A stretch of DNA of 64,000 nt from Idiomarina fontislapidosi. GTDB taxonomy: Bacteria; Pseudomonadota; Gammaproteobacteria; Enterobacterales; Alteromonadaceae. The notes beneath the pieces were generated by a model that worked only from the letters and a program-made list of their open reading frames with translations, did no database searches and had not been told where the DNA came from. Below are positions 44,738 to 54,478 of the stretch, piece by piece; within the stretch, counting starts at the first letter, position 1, and each line of letters opens with the position of its first letter. The stretch covers positions 21,830 to 85,829 of the forward strand of contig NZ_QJST01000012.1 of the NCBI RefSeq assembly GCF_003226255.1. Direction: 5' to 3'. The position numbers and the translations under genes were made by a program.

Positions 44738-45776
44738 TACAGATATGCGTACCAAACGCAGAGAACAAGAATACGACGTCACTCAGCTTGAGGGCGTCGA
44801 AAAAGCGGCCATCTTATTATTAAGTTTGTCTGAGGAAGATGCCGCACAAATTCTTAAACACTTGGAACCCAAACAGGTGCAGAAAGTGGGTACTGCAATG
44901 GCAAGTCTCGAAGACTTTAACCAAGACAAAGTCAACGCGGTTCATAATCTGTTTTTAGAGGAAATCCAACGATTTACCAACATCGGCTTCAAGAGTGAGG
45001 AGTTTGTCCGTAAGGCATTGACCTCTGCATTGGGTGAAGATAAAGCGGGTAACCTGATTGAGCAGATCGTCATGGGTGGCGGTGCGAAAGGCTTGGATTC
45101 ACTCAAGTGGATGGACTCGAAGCAGGTCGCAACCATTATTCGTAACGAACACCCTCAGATTCAAACGATTGTGCTGTCTTATCTTGATGCCGAGCAGAGT
45201 GCTGAAATAATGGCTCAGTTCCCAGAAAAAGTGCGTTTAGACCTGATGATGCGGATTGCTAACTTAGAGGAAGTGCAACCAGCTGCACTGCAAGAGCTGA
45301 ACGAGATCATGGAGAAACAGTTTGCGGGTCAAGCAGGTGCACAAGCGGCGAAGATGGGCGGCTTGAAAGCGGCTGCGGATATCATGAACTACTTGGATAC
45401 CAATATCGAAGGTCAGCTGATGGACGCTATCCGCGAGCAAGACGAAGAAATGAGTCAGCAGATTCAAGACCTGATGTTTGTGTTCGAAAACCTTATCGAT
45501 GTCGACGACCGTGGTATTCAGACATTGTTGCGTGAAGTTGATGGCGATACTTTACAGAAAGCACTTAAAGGTGCTGATGACAACGTTAAAGAGAAAGTAT
45601 TCAAAAATATGTCGAAACGAGCGGGTGACATGTTGCGTGATGACCTCGAAGCCATGGGGCCTGTTCGCATTAGCGATGTGGAGGCAGCCCAGAAAGACAT
45701 TCTTGCTGTCGCGCGCCGCTTAGCTGACGCTGGCGAGATAATGCTCGGTGGTGGCGGCGGCGACGAGTTCTTATAA
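44730..45776 (+). CDS. fliG: Flagellar motor switch protein FliG
   Basis: The switch-complex protein that transmits torque from stator to rotor. The 348 residues include an N-terminal FliF-binding domain (VEKAAILLLSLSEEDAAQIL), the middle domain with EHPQ (RNEHPQIQTIVLSYL) and the C-terminal torque helix with the conserved charged residues (DDRGIQTLLREVD, KNMSKRAGDMLRDDLEAMGPVRISDVE). It overlaps fliF by eight bases, implying coupled synthesis of the two ring proteins. Confidence 0.97.
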   Translation: MPNTDMRTKRREQEYDVTQLEGVEKAAILLLSLSEEDAAQILKHLEPKQVQKVGTAMASLEDFNQDKVNAVHNLFLEEIQRFTNIGFKSEEFVRKALTSALGEDKAGNLIEQIVMGGGAKGLDSLKWMDSKQVATIIRNEHPQIQTIVLSYLDAEQSAEIMAQFPEKVRLDLMMRIANLEEVQPAALQELNEIMEKQFAGQAGAQAAKMGGLKAAADIMNYLDTNIEGQLMDAIREQDEEMSQQIQDLMFVFENLIDVDDRGIQTLLREVDGDTLQKALKGADDNVKEKVFKNMSKRAGDMLRDDLEAMGPVRISDVEAAQKDILAVARRLADAGEIMLGGGGGDEFL

Positions 45777-45800
45777 TATGATGGATAGGAACCCGCAGTC

Positions 45801-46550
45801 ATGAGCGAGCAACATACAATGAAAACCTGGGACTTACCGGATATCACGACTGATGAGGTTAAAGCAGGCGAACAGCGTAATGCATTAAATAAGCCCAGAA
45901 AATGGCAGTACGAGCCGCCGGAGCAAGAGCAAGAGGAGCAAGCGCCGGAACCGTTAACGGCACAAGAGTTAGAGGAAATCCGCGAGGCAGCGCGCGAAGA
46001 AGGCTTTAAAGCCGGGTTCGAGCAAGGCCACCAAGAGGGGGTCGAACAGGGTCATCACGAGGGTGTGGAGCAAGGGCGTGAGCAGGGTTTCCAGTCTGGA
46101 TTTGAACAAGGCTTGGCTGATGGCAAGGCAAAAATGGCTGAAGCAGAGCAGCGTCTCATCGAGGTTTTGAATGGTCTGACACAGCCAACACAGCAATTGA
46201 CTGAGACATTGCGTCAGCAGCTGTTGGATTTAGTACTCAACTTGACTCGAGCGGCTTGCCTGGACGAACCTCTACATAATGAAAACATCATCAAGAAAGC
46301 ATTTCAGCAGGCACTCGAAGTGCTGCCCGTCACCGATCAACGCGTAATTATCCATTTAAATTCTGATGACCTTGAGCTGATGCAGACGAGTTTAGGTGAG
46401 GAATACCTAAAAGAAAAAGGCTGGCTGTTGAGTAAGGACGAGCTACTTGAGCGCGGCGGATGCCGTGTTACTACTGAAAGCTCAAGTGTTGATTATTCAT
46501 TATCGAGCCGCATCGACCTGATTTTTGAAAAACTACAAGGGTCGTCATGA
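45801..46550 (+). CDS. fliH: Flagellar export regulator FliH
   Basis: A peripheral component that holds the ATPase FliI at the export gate. Its 249 residues have the diagnostic GxxxG repeat region near residues 70-110 ([17 protein letters not shown] and similar steps), rich in Gln and Glu, then a C-terminal domain with [14 protein letters not shown] and [13 protein letters not shown]. The stop overlaps the fliI start (ATGA). Confidence 0.93.
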   Translation: MSEQHTMKTWDLPDITTDEVKAGEQRNALNKPRKWQYEPPEQEQEEQAPEPLTAQELEEIREAAREEGFKAGFEQGHQEGVEQGHHEGVEQGREQGFQSGFEQGLADGKAKMAEAEQRLIEVLNGLTQPTQQLTETLRQQLLDLVLNLTRAACLDEPLHNENIIKKAFQQALEVLPVTDQRVIIHLNSDDLELMQTSLGEEYLKEKGWLLSKDELLERGGCRVTTESSSVDYSLSSRIDLIFEKLQGSS

Positions 46551-47884
46551 GCGATGTGTTAACCGACTATTTTGCGACGCTAAATAAGCGGGTCAAGCCA
46601 GCTCCAGTTTTGGTATCTGGTTATTTGACCCGTGTCGTGGGCTTGATGTTTGAAGCCGTGGGCGTACGTGCGCCTATCGGAGCGACATGCGCGGTCGAGT
46701 CTGCCCATGGTGAAATCGAAGCAGAGGTTGTTGGCTTTGAAGGTCAAACCAGTTACTTGATGCCGATGGATGACGCCCACGGCGTTGTCCCTGGCGCTAA
46801 AGTCAAACCGTTAACTCGCACTGAACAGCTTCCCCTAGGCCTAGAATTGTTAGGACGAGTTATCGATGCGCGTGGTCATCCGTTAGATGGCAAGGGACCC
46901 GTATTGACGGATAATCATCAGGCGTATCGGAGTTTACCAATCAACCCTTTAAATCGTCGCCCTGTAAAATCACCGCTTGATGTCGGTGTGAATGCTATCA
47001 ATGCATGCATTACTGTCGGTCAAGGTCAGCGCATGGGGTTATTCGCAGGTAGTGGCGTTGGTAAAAGTGTACTGTTGGGAATGATGACAAAAGGCACCAA
47101 TGCGGATGTGATTGTTGTCGGACTTATTGGTGAACGGGGTCGCGAGGTCAAAGAATTTATTGACGAAATATTAGGCGAAGATGGATTACAAAAGGCTGTT
47201 GTAGTTGCAGCTCCCGCTGACCAATCGCCATTATTGCGGCTACGGGGTTGTGAAACAGCAGCCAAGGTAGCTGAATATTTCCGTGATCAAGGCTTAAACG
47301 TTCTACTATTGATGGATTCCTTGACTCGTTATGCCATGGCACAACGTGAAATCGCGTTAGCTGTGGGCGAGCCTCCGGCAACTAAGGGTTATCCCCCTTC
47401 TGTGTTTGCCCGTTTACCAGCACTTGTTGAACGAGCGGGAAACGGCGGTGGAGCACAAGGTTCAATCACTGCATTTTATACCGTGCTAACCGAAGGCGAC
47501 GATCTCCAGGATCCGATCGCTGACTCGGCGCGTGCTATTTTGGATGGTCACATCGTACTTAACCGTGAGCTAGCTGATTCGGGGCATTATCCAGCGATCG
47601 ATATCGAAGCCTCGATCAGTAGGGTGATGCCCCAAGTGGTTTCTGAAGAACACCTACAAAGAGCAACAAAAGTACGGCAGTGGTATTCATCCTACCGCAG
47701 AAACCGCGATCTCATTTCAATTGGAGCATACAACAGAGGCTCCGACGCCAAGATTGATGAAGCCATTGCGATGCTGCCTCAGGTCGAGAGCTTTTTGACT
47801 CAGCGTATGAATGAAGTGATTAGCTATGACGAAAGTTTGATTAAATTACAGCAACTTACGCAACGCGCGTTTAGTAACCGCTAG
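46547..47884 (+). CDS. fliI: Flagellum-specific ATPase FliI
   Basis: The ATPase of the flagellar type III export apparatus. Its 445 residues contain Walker [15 protein letters not shown] near residue 165, [10 protein letters not shown] near residue 192, Walker [37 protein letters not shown] sequence near residue 250, and the F1-type [14 protein letters not shown] near residue 350. It is translationally coupled to fliH and followed 11 bases later by fliJ, the usual order. Confidence 0.97.
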   Translation: MSDVLTDYFATLNKRVKPAPVLVSGYLTRVVGLMFEAVGVRAPIGATCAVESAHGEIEAEVVGFEGQTSYLMPMDDAHGVVPGAKVKPLTRTEQLPLGLELLGRVIDARGHPLDGKGPVLTDNHQAYRSLPINPLNRRPVKSPLDVGVNAINACITVGQGQRMGLFAGSGVGKSVLLGMMTKGTNADVIVVGLIGERGREVKEFIDEILGEDGLQKAVVVAAPADQSPLLRLRGCETAAKVAEYFRDQGLNVLLLMDSLTRYAMAQREIALAVGEPPATKGYPPSVFARLPALVERAGNGGGAQGSITAFYTVLTEGDDLQDPIADSARAILDGHIVLNRELADSGHYPAIDIEASISRVMPQVVSEEHLQRATKVRQWYSSYRRNRDLISIGAYNRGSDAKIDEAIAMLPQVESFLTQRMNEVISYDESLIKLQQLTQRAFSNR

Positions 47885-47895
47885 GAGCCAACCGA

Positions 47896-48351
47896 ATGGC
47901 CGAACTTTCACAATTAGAAATGCTACTCGAGTTAGAGCAGCAACGTACCGATAAATTGGCGCAACATTTTAGTCAAGCCAAGCAGCAATTAATGAGTGAA
48001 CAGCAACGACTCGATGGTTTGGTTCAATACCGTTTGGACTACTTAAATCAGTTACAAACACGTGGTACAGGTGGCATTCAGTCTATCCAGTTTGGTCAAT
48101 ATCATGCGTTTGTTGGAAAGCTCGACGAGGGTGTGGAGCAACTCCATCAAGTGATTAAAAAACTGAACCAAGTGGTTGAACAGCGTAAGCAACAGTGGCT
48201 GAAGCAGCGTCGCAAAGCCGAATCGATAGAAATTTTGATTCAAAATAAAATGCGAGAGGCGGAGCGTAAACGTGCTCGGAGAGAGCAAAAAAACTTAGAT
48301 GACTTTTCAACCCAGCGTTTTATCAGGAACAAAAAAGCCAGATTGGTATAA
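47896..48351 (+). CDS. fliJ: Flagellar export chaperone FliJ
   Basis: A coiled-coil protein of 151 residues, rich in Gln, Lys and Arg throughout (LDEGVEQLHQVIKKLNQVVEQRKQQWLKQ), ending in basic residues. Family members link FliI to the export gate. Sequence conservation is low, so the call leans on size, helical composition and position between fliI and fliK. Confidence 0.9.
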   Translation: MAELSQLEMLLELEQQRTDKLAQHFSQAKQQLMSEQQRLDGLVQYRLDYLNQLQTRGTGGIQSIQFGQYHAFVGKLDEGVEQLHQVIKKLNQVVEQRKQQWLKQRRKAESIEILIQNKMREAERKRARREQKNLDDFSTQRFIRNKKARLV

Positions 48352-48430
48352 ATATTGCTTCGTTTAATCTAATCGAATCAACGTGGCAGTAGCGTCAAAT
48401 AATCATGCGCTGTCCAATAGGTGACAAACT

Positions 48431-50203
48431 ATGCCCAACATTATGCAAATAGCCGCGAATGCACAAGGTTCATTAATAAACAGTGAATCCGCGAGTGGTT
48501 TTAGCGATCTCGAGATGCAGGATGCTAACGGTCGTGAATTTGCCGAATTATTGCAACCGACTCAGCAAGATGAATCACAGCGGCAACTGTTTGCCCGCCA
48601 GGCAGTGTCGGTTGAACAGGGTGAGCGTCAGTTTAGTCTCCCTAAAGAGAGCAATGAGCTTCCTCAGTCTCCGCTGCTTGATAAACTTAAAGCTGCTTCA
48701 GGCAGCTCCGCAGAAACTGCATCGTGGATCGATACCATAGAACGGATGCGTGATCTGTTAGTTTCGGACGAATCGGGTCATGGTGAGTCTGTCGGTAAGG
48801 TTGAGTTAGATGCTGAAGATAAAGCCATGCTTGATAAGGTCGTAAAGTGGCTCGATCAACTTGATGAGGGACTGGCAAAAAGTAAAATAAACCAAGCTGA
48901 ATTGAGTGCAGAACAGCAGCAAGCGGTTGATAAACTAATTAATCAGGCGGGTGCACTGCGGCAATTAGTTGCCGATGCGGAGCAGCGCGGTAATATCGAC
49001 CTTGCAAAACTGGACAAAGAAAGTGAAGACTTACTTATCGAGTTAAGTCGGTTTCAATCTGAAGTGGTTAAGCCTCAGCAGGACAGTCAATGGACTGAAG
49101 TGGAACAACGCTTAGCCGCACAGGATCATGAAGCTGAGTCGTCCACTGAATTTAGCTTACCTAAACTCGAACCACAGCAGCGCGAGTGGCTTAAAGAGCA
49201 GCTTGAGCAGTTTCGCAACAGTCACCCAGGTGCCTCACTTGAAGAGGGTATGGCGCACGTAAACGCGTTATTGAATGATGTTAAATCGTTTGATGCGAAG
49301 CAGCACCAAACACTTGTTGCTTGGGTTGAGAAGTATCAATCGCACTTGCAACAGGCGGATAATAAGATGCGATTAGTGGCCGTCGATGCGCCTACGTTTC
49401 AGCCAGCTAAAGCGGTGAGCGAGCGCAGTGATAGCGAAGTGCAGCCGCCTCCAACAACTGCGAATCCGAGAGCTCAAAAAACATCGGATGTCGACACTTC
49501 AGGGTTTCAGCAAATAAAACAGGAAGACACCAAGCCTTCGAGTGAACAAAGCACGATAGCTAAGATGGTGAAAGATGAACTTAAAGTGAGTGCGGCAGGT
49601 AACTCGGGCGCGAGTAATACGAGTGACATTAACGCAGCGTTGACTCAGTCGGCCAGCGTTTTAGACAATTCGTCTAGTCCGCAACAAACTCAGCAACAGT
49701 CGAACCACGTAACTGCCGTGACTCAGGTGCAACAGACACTTACCAAAGTTGATGGTATGTCGGTAGTTCAAGCGCAAACGGCTGTCGACAAGCCGCTGGA
49801 TTTGCAACATCAAGATGCTGCGCAAAAAATGCAAGAACGCATCCAGATGATGGTTTCTAAGAACATTCAGCGCGCTGATATTCGTCTTGATCCGCCTGAG
49901 TTAGGTTCTATGCACGTTCGCATTCACACGCAAGGCGATCAGACCACCGTGCAGTTTCAGGTGCAGTCGGCACAAGCCCGTGAAGCGATAGAACAAACTA
50001 TGCCGCGTCTGCGCGAGATGCTCGAGCAACAAGGTTTAAACTTAGCAGAGAGCAGCGTTAGCGAGCAGCAAGGCGAGCGCGGTAACCGCGCGAATGCGGG
50101 TACAGTCGCTGGGGGGCAAGGCGAGGTTGATGATTCGGTAACACAACTCGAAGCTTCAGTGGATGACTTTCTTGCACAGGGGCGACTCGATTTCTATGTG
50201 TAA
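48431..50203 (+). CDS. fliK: Flagellar hook-length control protein FliK
   Basis: A secreted molecular ruler of 590 residues that switches export specificity when the hook is complete. The N-terminal and central parts are Gln/Ser/Glu-rich and low-complexity. The C-terminal Flg_hook domain is recognisable near residues 465-550 (MVSKNIQRADIRLDPPELGSMHVRIHTQGDQTTVQFQV-type region with AREAIEQTMPRLREMLEQQGL). It is longer than the 405 residues of Salmonella FliK, as is common for polar flagella. No promoter is evident in the 79 bases after fliJ. Confidence 0.92.
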   Translation: MPNIMQIAANAQGSLINSESASGFSDLEMQDANGREFAELLQPTQQDESQRQLFARQAVSVEQGERQFSLPKESNELPQSPLLDKLKAASGSSAETASWIDTIERMRDLLVSDESGHGESVGKVELDAEDKAMLDKVVKWLDQLDEGLAKSKINQAELSAEQQQAVDKLINQAGALRQLVADAEQRGNIDLAKLDKESEDLLIELSRFQSEVVKPQQDSQWTEVEQRLAAQDHEAESSTEFSLPKLEPQQREWLKEQLEQFRNSHPGASLEEGMAHVNALLNDVKSFDAKQHQTLVAWVEKYQSHLQQADNKMRLVAVDAPTFQPAKAVSERSDSEVQPPPTTANPRAQKTSDVDTSGFQQIKQEDTKPSSEQSTIAKMVKDELKVSAAGNSGASNTSDINAALTQSASVLDNSSSPQQTQQQSNHVTAVTQVQQTLTKVDGMSVVQAQTAVDKPLDLQHQDAAQKMQERIQMMVSKNIQRADIRLDPPELGSMHVRIHTQGDQTTVQFQVQSAQAREAIEQTMPRLREMLEQQGLNLAESSVSEQQGERGNRANAGTVAGGQGEVDDSVTQLEASVDDFLAQGRLDFYV

Positions 50204-50273
50204 AGGATGAAACCCATCCCCATTTCGATATATAGTGCTCGTTATCGAGTAACGGCTCATTTGAGGTGACCTT

Positions 50274-50807
50274 ATGGCGGAAGAAGATAATCAAGCAGAA
50301 GAGCAAGAACAGACCTCCTCTGGCAAGAAAAAGTGGATTATTATTGGGGGCGTTGCTGGATTACTTGTAATCGTTATCGTTATCGCTGTGTGGTTCATGT
50401 CGGGAGATCAACAAACGGTTCAGGCATCGCAATCCAATTCGGTCGAAACGCCAGCGTCACAGAGTTCTGAACAGCCCGCTCAAGTGGGCAGTGCGCTTTA
50501 TGTTGGTATGCCGAGACCCTTTGTGTTTATCGTGCCGGGCGACGCGCGTGAACGAACCGTGCAGATAAGTGTGCAGTTGATGGTGCGTGGTGAGCAAAGC
50601 GAAGAACTGACGAAGCGACACATCCCCCTCATCGAAGGCACTTTGCATGAAGTATTTAGTTCTTCAACTGCCGATGAGCTAAGAACGGCTGAAGGTAAGC
50701 AGCGCATTCGTCAGCTAGCTTTACAGCAGGTGCGTGCAGCACTTGAAAGTGTCACAGGACAAGGCTTGGTCGAGAAAGTTTTATTCACCGGTCTAGTCAT
50801 GCAATAA
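50274..50807 (+). CDS. fliL: Flagellar basal-body-associated protein FliL
   Basis: An inner-membrane protein around the stator. Its 177 residues have one membrane helix at about 20-45 (WIIIGGVAGLLVIVIVIAVWFM), a Gln/Ser-rich linker and a periplasmic domain (PRPFVFIVPGDARERTVQISVQLMVRG). It is preceded by a 70-base gap after fliK with no clear promoter, and fliM follows after 16 bases. Confidence 0.93.
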   Translation: MAEEDNQAEEQEQTSSGKKKWIIIGGVAGLLVIVIVIAVWFMSGDQQTVQASQSNSVETPASQSSEQPAQVGSALYVGMPRPFVFIVPGDARERTVQISVQLMVRGEQSEELTKRHIPLIEGTLHEVFSSSTADELRTAEGKQRIRQLALQQVRAALESVTGQGLVEKVLFTGLVMQ

Positions 50808-50823
50808 AAGAGCGAGCAGTGTT

Positions 50824-51888
50824 TTGAGCGATTTACTATCACAAGACGAGATTGATGCGCTCCTGCATGGAGTTGATGACGTTGAAGAGGAGGATACTGA
50901 ATCCTCCAGCGCCGCATCAGAAGCATTAGATTATGACTTTTCATCGCAAGATCGAATTGTTCGTGGACGCATGCCTACGCTGGAAATCGTCAATGAACGA
51001 TTCGCCAGACATATGCGTGTAAGCCTATTTAACATGATGCGGCGGACAGCTGAAGTGTCGATAAACGGTGTGCAAATGCTGAAGTTCGGTGAGTATGTAC
51101 ACACGTTATTTGTCCCAACGAGTTTAAATATGGTGCGTTTTCGTCCGCTCAAAGGTACCGCGCTTATTACGATGGAAGCTCGCCTTGTCTTCATCTTGGT
51201 GGATAATTTCTTCGGTGGTGATGGACGTTATCACGCAAAAATTGAAGGTCGTGAGTTCACTCCAACCGAACGACGCATTATCCAAATGTTGCTTAAGCTC
51301 ATTTTTGAAGATTATAAAGAAGCTTGGGCGCCTGTGATGGACGTCGGGTTCGAATATTTGGACTCTGAAGTTAACCCGGCAATGGCTAATATCGTGTCAC
51401 CGACCGAAGTCATTGTTATTAGTTCCTTCCATATTGAGCTTGACGGAGGCGGCGGTGATTTCCATATTGCATTACCGTATTCGATGCTCGAGCCGATCCG
51501 AGAGCTGCTGGACGCCGGTGTTCAGTCAGATAAAGAAGACACCGATATGCGTTGGAGTAAGGCATTGCGTGATGAAATCATGGATGTGCCTGTAGAAATG
51601 GTGGCTAAGTTGGCGGATGTTAATGTAACTCTGCGCGAGGTCATGGATTTTGCTGAGGGTGACATTATCCCATTAGAAGTACCTGACAATTTGACGGTGT
51701 TTATTGAAGACCTACCTACCTTCCACGCGAAGATGGGACGCTCTCGAGATAATATTGCGTTGAAAATCTCCGACAAGATTAGACGTCCAGAGACGGTAAA
51801 ATCTGACATCCATATGTTAACGCGAGGCGGTCGCCGGATAGGTGGTGATGCAGAACTGCGCCAACTTGAAGAAGATATTGATTTATAG
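50824..51888 (+). CDS. fliM: Flagellar motor switch protein FliM
   Basis: The CheY-P-binding switch protein. Of its 354 residues, the N-terminus LLSQDEIDALLHGVDD is the conserved CheY-binding peptide, and the middle domain has FARHMRVSLFNMMRRTAEV and VDNFFGGDGRYHAKIEGREFTPTERRI. The C-terminal SpoA-like domain follows. The start is a TTG codon with only a weak ribosome site, so translation may be coupled to fliL. Confidence 0.96.
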   Translation: MSDLLSQDEIDALLHGVDDVEEEDTESSSAASEALDYDFSSQDRIVRGRMPTLEIVNERFARHMRVSLFNMMRRTAEVSINGVQMLKFGEYVHTLFVPTSLNMVRFRPLKGTALITMEARLVFILVDNFFGGDGRYHAKIEGREFTPTERRIIQMLLKLIFEDYKEAWAPVMDVGFEYLDSEVNPAMANIVSPTEVIVISSFHIELDGGGGDFHIALPYSMLEPIRELLDAGVQSDKEDTDMRWSKALRDEIMDVPVEMVAKLADVNVTLREVMDFAEGDIIPLEVPDNLTVFIEDLPTFHAKMGRSRDNIALKISDKIRRPETVKSDIHMLTRGGRRIGGDAELRQLEEDIDL

Positions 51889-51920
51889 CATTCAGCATTT
51901 GACTGAGTTGAGGGATAGCA

Positions 51921-52340
51921 ATGAGTAATAAAGACAACGAAATGGATGATTGGGAAGCGGCGATGGCTGAGCAAGCGGCCTCGGAAGAGGGTGATGGCGA
52001 AGAAGCTAAGAATAAGGAAGATGGCGTTAGGACTGCGGAACTAGAGGAACTTAACGCAGAAGACTTTAATGATGACGACAAGCGTAAGCTTGATGCGATC
52101 CTCGACATCCCCGTTACGATTTCGATGGAAGTCGGTCGTAGTCAAATTAGTATTCGTAACTTGTTGCAGCTCAACCAAGGTTCTGTCGTAGAGCTTGAAC
52201 GCGTTGCTGGTGAGCCGCTCGACGTACTGGTGAACGGGACCTTGATTGCGCACGGCGAGGTTGTTGTGGTTAACGATAAATTTGGGATTCGACTCACCGA
52301 TGTTATCAGTCAAATCGAGCGTATTCGTAAGCTTCGCTAG
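51921..52340 (+). CDS. fliN: Flagellar motor switch protein FliN
   Basis: A C-ring component of 139 residues. An acidic N-terminal tail (about 1-60) precedes the conserved SpoA domain (ILDIPVTISMEVGRSQISIRNLLQLNQGSVVELERVAGEPLDVLVNG-type region, residues 53-105), ending in [12 protein letters not shown]. Its 3' end overlaps the likely fliO start by 41 bases. Confidence 0.96.
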   Translation: MSNKDNEMDDWEAAMAEQAASEEGDGEEAKNKEDGVRTAELEELNAEDFNDDDKRKLDAILDIPVTISMEVGRSQISIRNLLQLNQGSVVELERVAGEPLDVLVNGTLIAHGEVVVVNDKFGIRLTDVISQIERIRKLR

Positions 52341-52662
52341 CGTCTGGGTTAGCCCGGCACTCGCGCAAGTCGAGCAAGCCTCGTCGCCTATTGGCGGCAA
52401 AGATGTGGCATCGATGTTAGTTGCATTGATTGCAGTGATTGTTGTGATAATTGCGCTAGCAACGGTATTAAAACGCTTCAATGTTAAGTTTCAAGGCACG
52501 AAAGGGATGAAATTGATGGGTACCCTGACGTTAGGTCCTAAAGAGCGCATTAGTGTGGTGCAAATCGGTAATAAAAAATTCTTGCTCGGTGTAACGCCAG
52601 AACGTGTCGAATGTTTAAAAGAACTGCCGGATGACTTCGTGCTTGGAGAAGAAAAACAATGA
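52300..52662 (+). CDS. fliO: Flagellar biosynthesis protein FliO
   Basis: A bitopic membrane chaperone for FliP assembly. I infer the start at the ATG at 52300 within fliN (120 residues); the longer frame from 52246 begins with TTG. Residues 1-22 look like a cleavable signal (SVWVSPALA), a membrane helix lies at about 36-58 ([22 protein letters not shown]), and the cytoplasmic part has the FliO pattern [31 protein letters not shown]. It overlaps fliP by four bases. Confidence 0.85.
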   Translation: MLSVKSSVFVSFASVWVSPALAQVEQASSPIGGKDVASMLVALIAVIVVIIALATVLKRFNVKFQGTKGMKLMGTLTLGPKERISVVQIGNKKFLLGVTPERVECLKELPDDFVLGEEKQ

Positions 52663-53408
52663 GACTCAAGCTTTTTTTAAGTTGTCTGGCTCTACTTGCG
52701 CTGGTGTTGCCTGACGTTGCTTATGCAGCGCAAGATATATCGGCTGTGACCGTGAAAATTAATCCTGATGGCAGTGAAGAGTACTCGGTCACTCTACAAA
52801 TTCTAGCCATTATGACGGCGCTGACGTTTATTCCAGCGATGGTTATCATGATGACGTCGTTTACACGCATCATTGTGGTGTTAGCCATTTTACGTCAGGC
52901 GATTGGTTTGCAGCAGTCACCTTCAAATCAAGTCCTTATCGGTATCACATTATTTCTCACGTTTTTTATTATGAGTCCCGTACTTAATGAGATTAATGAT
53001 AAAGCGTTGCAGCCGTATTTAAATGAGGAAGTGACTTCAATGGAGGCCGTGGACCGCGCGACCGCGCCGCTTAAAGCCTTTATGCTGGCACAAACTCGGG
53101 TTACGGATATCCAAACCTTTGCTGAAATAGCGGGCGAGACGAATATTCAGAGTCCGCAAGATACGCCGATGTCAATTCTGATTCCATCATTCATCACCTC
53201 GGAACTCAAGACGGCGTTCCAAATTGGTTTTATGCTGTTTATTCCGTTTTTGATTATCGATTTGGTCGTTGCCAGCGTATTGATGGCAATGGGTATGATG
53301 ATGCTATCACCGATGATTGTCTCGCTACCGTTTAAGCTCATGCTATTCGTGTTGGTAGATGGTTGGAACTTAACCATGAGTACACTTGCCGGCAGTTTTG
53401 GTGTGTAG
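52659..53408 (+). CDS. fliP: Flagellar export-gate protein FliP
   Basis: A core gate protein of the type III export apparatus. It has 249 residues with a cleavable signal peptide (to about 23, AYAA), as in E. coli FliP, and four membrane helices. Signature segments are [25 protein letters not shown] near residue 65 and [22 protein letters not shown] near residue 195. Confidence 0.97.
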   Translation: MRLKLFLSCLALLALVLPDVAYAAQDISAVTVKINPDGSEEYSVTLQILAIMTALTFIPAMVIMMTSFTRIIVVLAILRQAIGLQQSPSNQVLIGITLFLTFFIMSPVLNEINDKALQPYLNEEVTSMEAVDRATAPLKAFMLAQTRVTDIQTFAEIAGETNIQSPQDTPMSILIPSFITSELKTAFQIGFMLFIPFLIIDLVVASVLMAMGMMMLSPMIVSLPFKLMLFVLVDGWNLTMSTLAGSFGV

Positions 53409-53416
53409 GAGGCCGA

Positions 53417-53686
53417 ATGTCCCCTGAAGTCTTTCTTGACGTGTTTCAACAAGCACTCAAGCTCATCGTTATTATTGTTGCCTTCATTATTGTGCCCAGT
53501 TTGCTGGTCGGCTTATTAGTGGCTGTTTTTCAAGCTGCCACCTCAATCAACGAGCAAACGTTAAGTTTCTTACCTCGATTACTGGTGACCTTGGCTGTCA
53601 TAGGACTGGGAGGTCATTTCATTGTTGGCTTGCTGATGGATTTCACCATCGAAATGTATAACCGAATACCGCAAGTGGTCGGTTAA
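53417..53686 (+). CDS. fliQ: Flagellar export-gate protein FliQ
   Basis: An 89-residue gate protein with two membrane helices (about 14-38 and 52-75). The start is the ATG at 53417, with TAGGAGG upstream; an out-of-family extension from 53363 is rejected. VAVFQAATSINEQTLSFLPRL is the family signature. The next gene, fliR, begins one base after its stop. Confidence 0.96.
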   Translation: MSPEVFLDVFQQALKLIVIIVAFIIVPSLLVGLLVAVFQAATSINEQTLSFLPRLLVTLAVIGLGGHFIVGLLMDFTIEMYNRIPQVVG

Positions 53687-53687
53687 T

Positions 53688-54470
53688 ATGGATCTGGTGA
53701 CACAAGTATTAATGGAGTGGCTACAACAACATTTGTGGCCTCTGACTCGTGTCTCCTCGATGATCATGAGTATGGCGCTGTTCTCTGGTACGCTGGTGAA
53801 TGCCCGAATTAAAGTGCTGCTATCAATAGCTATCGTCTTTGCCATCTCTCCTGCGCTTCCAGCGGTCAATGCAGGAGTGGAGATGTTTTCCGTGGGCGGC
53901 ATGGTGGTCACCGCCCAGCAAATTGTTGTCGGTGTGGCGTTGGGCTTACTGTCGCTTCTTTTTCTGCAAACCTTTGTATTGGGCGGGCAAATTATTGCTA
54001 TGCAGATTGGTTTGGGTTTCGCCTCGATGGTCGATCCGACTAACGGCCAACAGGTGCCAGTGATTGCGCAGTTTTTTTTGATGCTGGCAAGTTTGATCTT
54101 TCTTGCACTCGATGGCCATTTGCTCATGATTCAAATGGTTGTTGCCAGTTTCGATTCAGTGCCTGTCGCGATGACGGGACTTGATGCAGACGCGTTTAGG
54201 ATGATTGCAGACTGGGGGAGCTCGATGTTTTCGGCTGCCTTAACCGCGATGCTTTCTGCGATTGTCGCTCTGCTGCTGATCAACTTATCGTTTGGTATTA
54301 TGACGCGCGCGGCGCCTCAATTGAATATTTTCGCGATTGGCTTTCCCATTACCATGGTGAGTGGATTAATAGTGCTATGGCTGACAATCGGCGGATTTAT
54401 TTTTCATTTCGAGAATCAGTGGCAGGAAGCCATTGGTGTTATGTGTACAGTGATTGGCAGTCAGTGCTGA
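53688..54470 (+). CDS. fliR: Flagellar export-gate protein FliR
   Basis: A 260-residue inner-membrane gate protein with about six hydrophobic segments. Recognisable segments are GQIIAMQIGLGFASMVDPTNGQ-like sequence near residue 100 and LLINLSFGIMTRAAPQLNIFAIGFP near residue 200, the FliR signature. It is tightly packed between fliQ and flhB. Confidence 0.96.
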   Translation: MDLVTQVLMEWLQQHLWPLTRVSSMIMSMALFSGTLVNARIKVLLSIAIVFAISPALPAVNAGVEMFSVGGMVVTAQQIVVGVALGLLSLLFLQTFVLGGQIIAMQIGLGFASMVDPTNGQQVPVIAQFFLMLASLIFLALDGHLLMIQMVVASFDSVPVAMTGLDADAFRMIADWGSSMFSAALTAMLSAIVALLLINLSFGIMTRAAPQLNIFAIGFPITMVSGLIVLWLTIGGFIFHFENQWQEAIGVMCTVIGSQC

Positions 54471-54478
54471 GGTGACGG

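Noticed and set aside
48352..48430. Possible sigma-54 promoter before fliK (GTGGCAGTAGCG)
   Set aside because: There is a GG but no GC 12 bases later and no TTGC element.
53579..54127. A 182-codon minus-strand ORF over fliQ/fliR
   Set aside because: It is antisense to well-recognised FliQ and FliR and has no supporting features.
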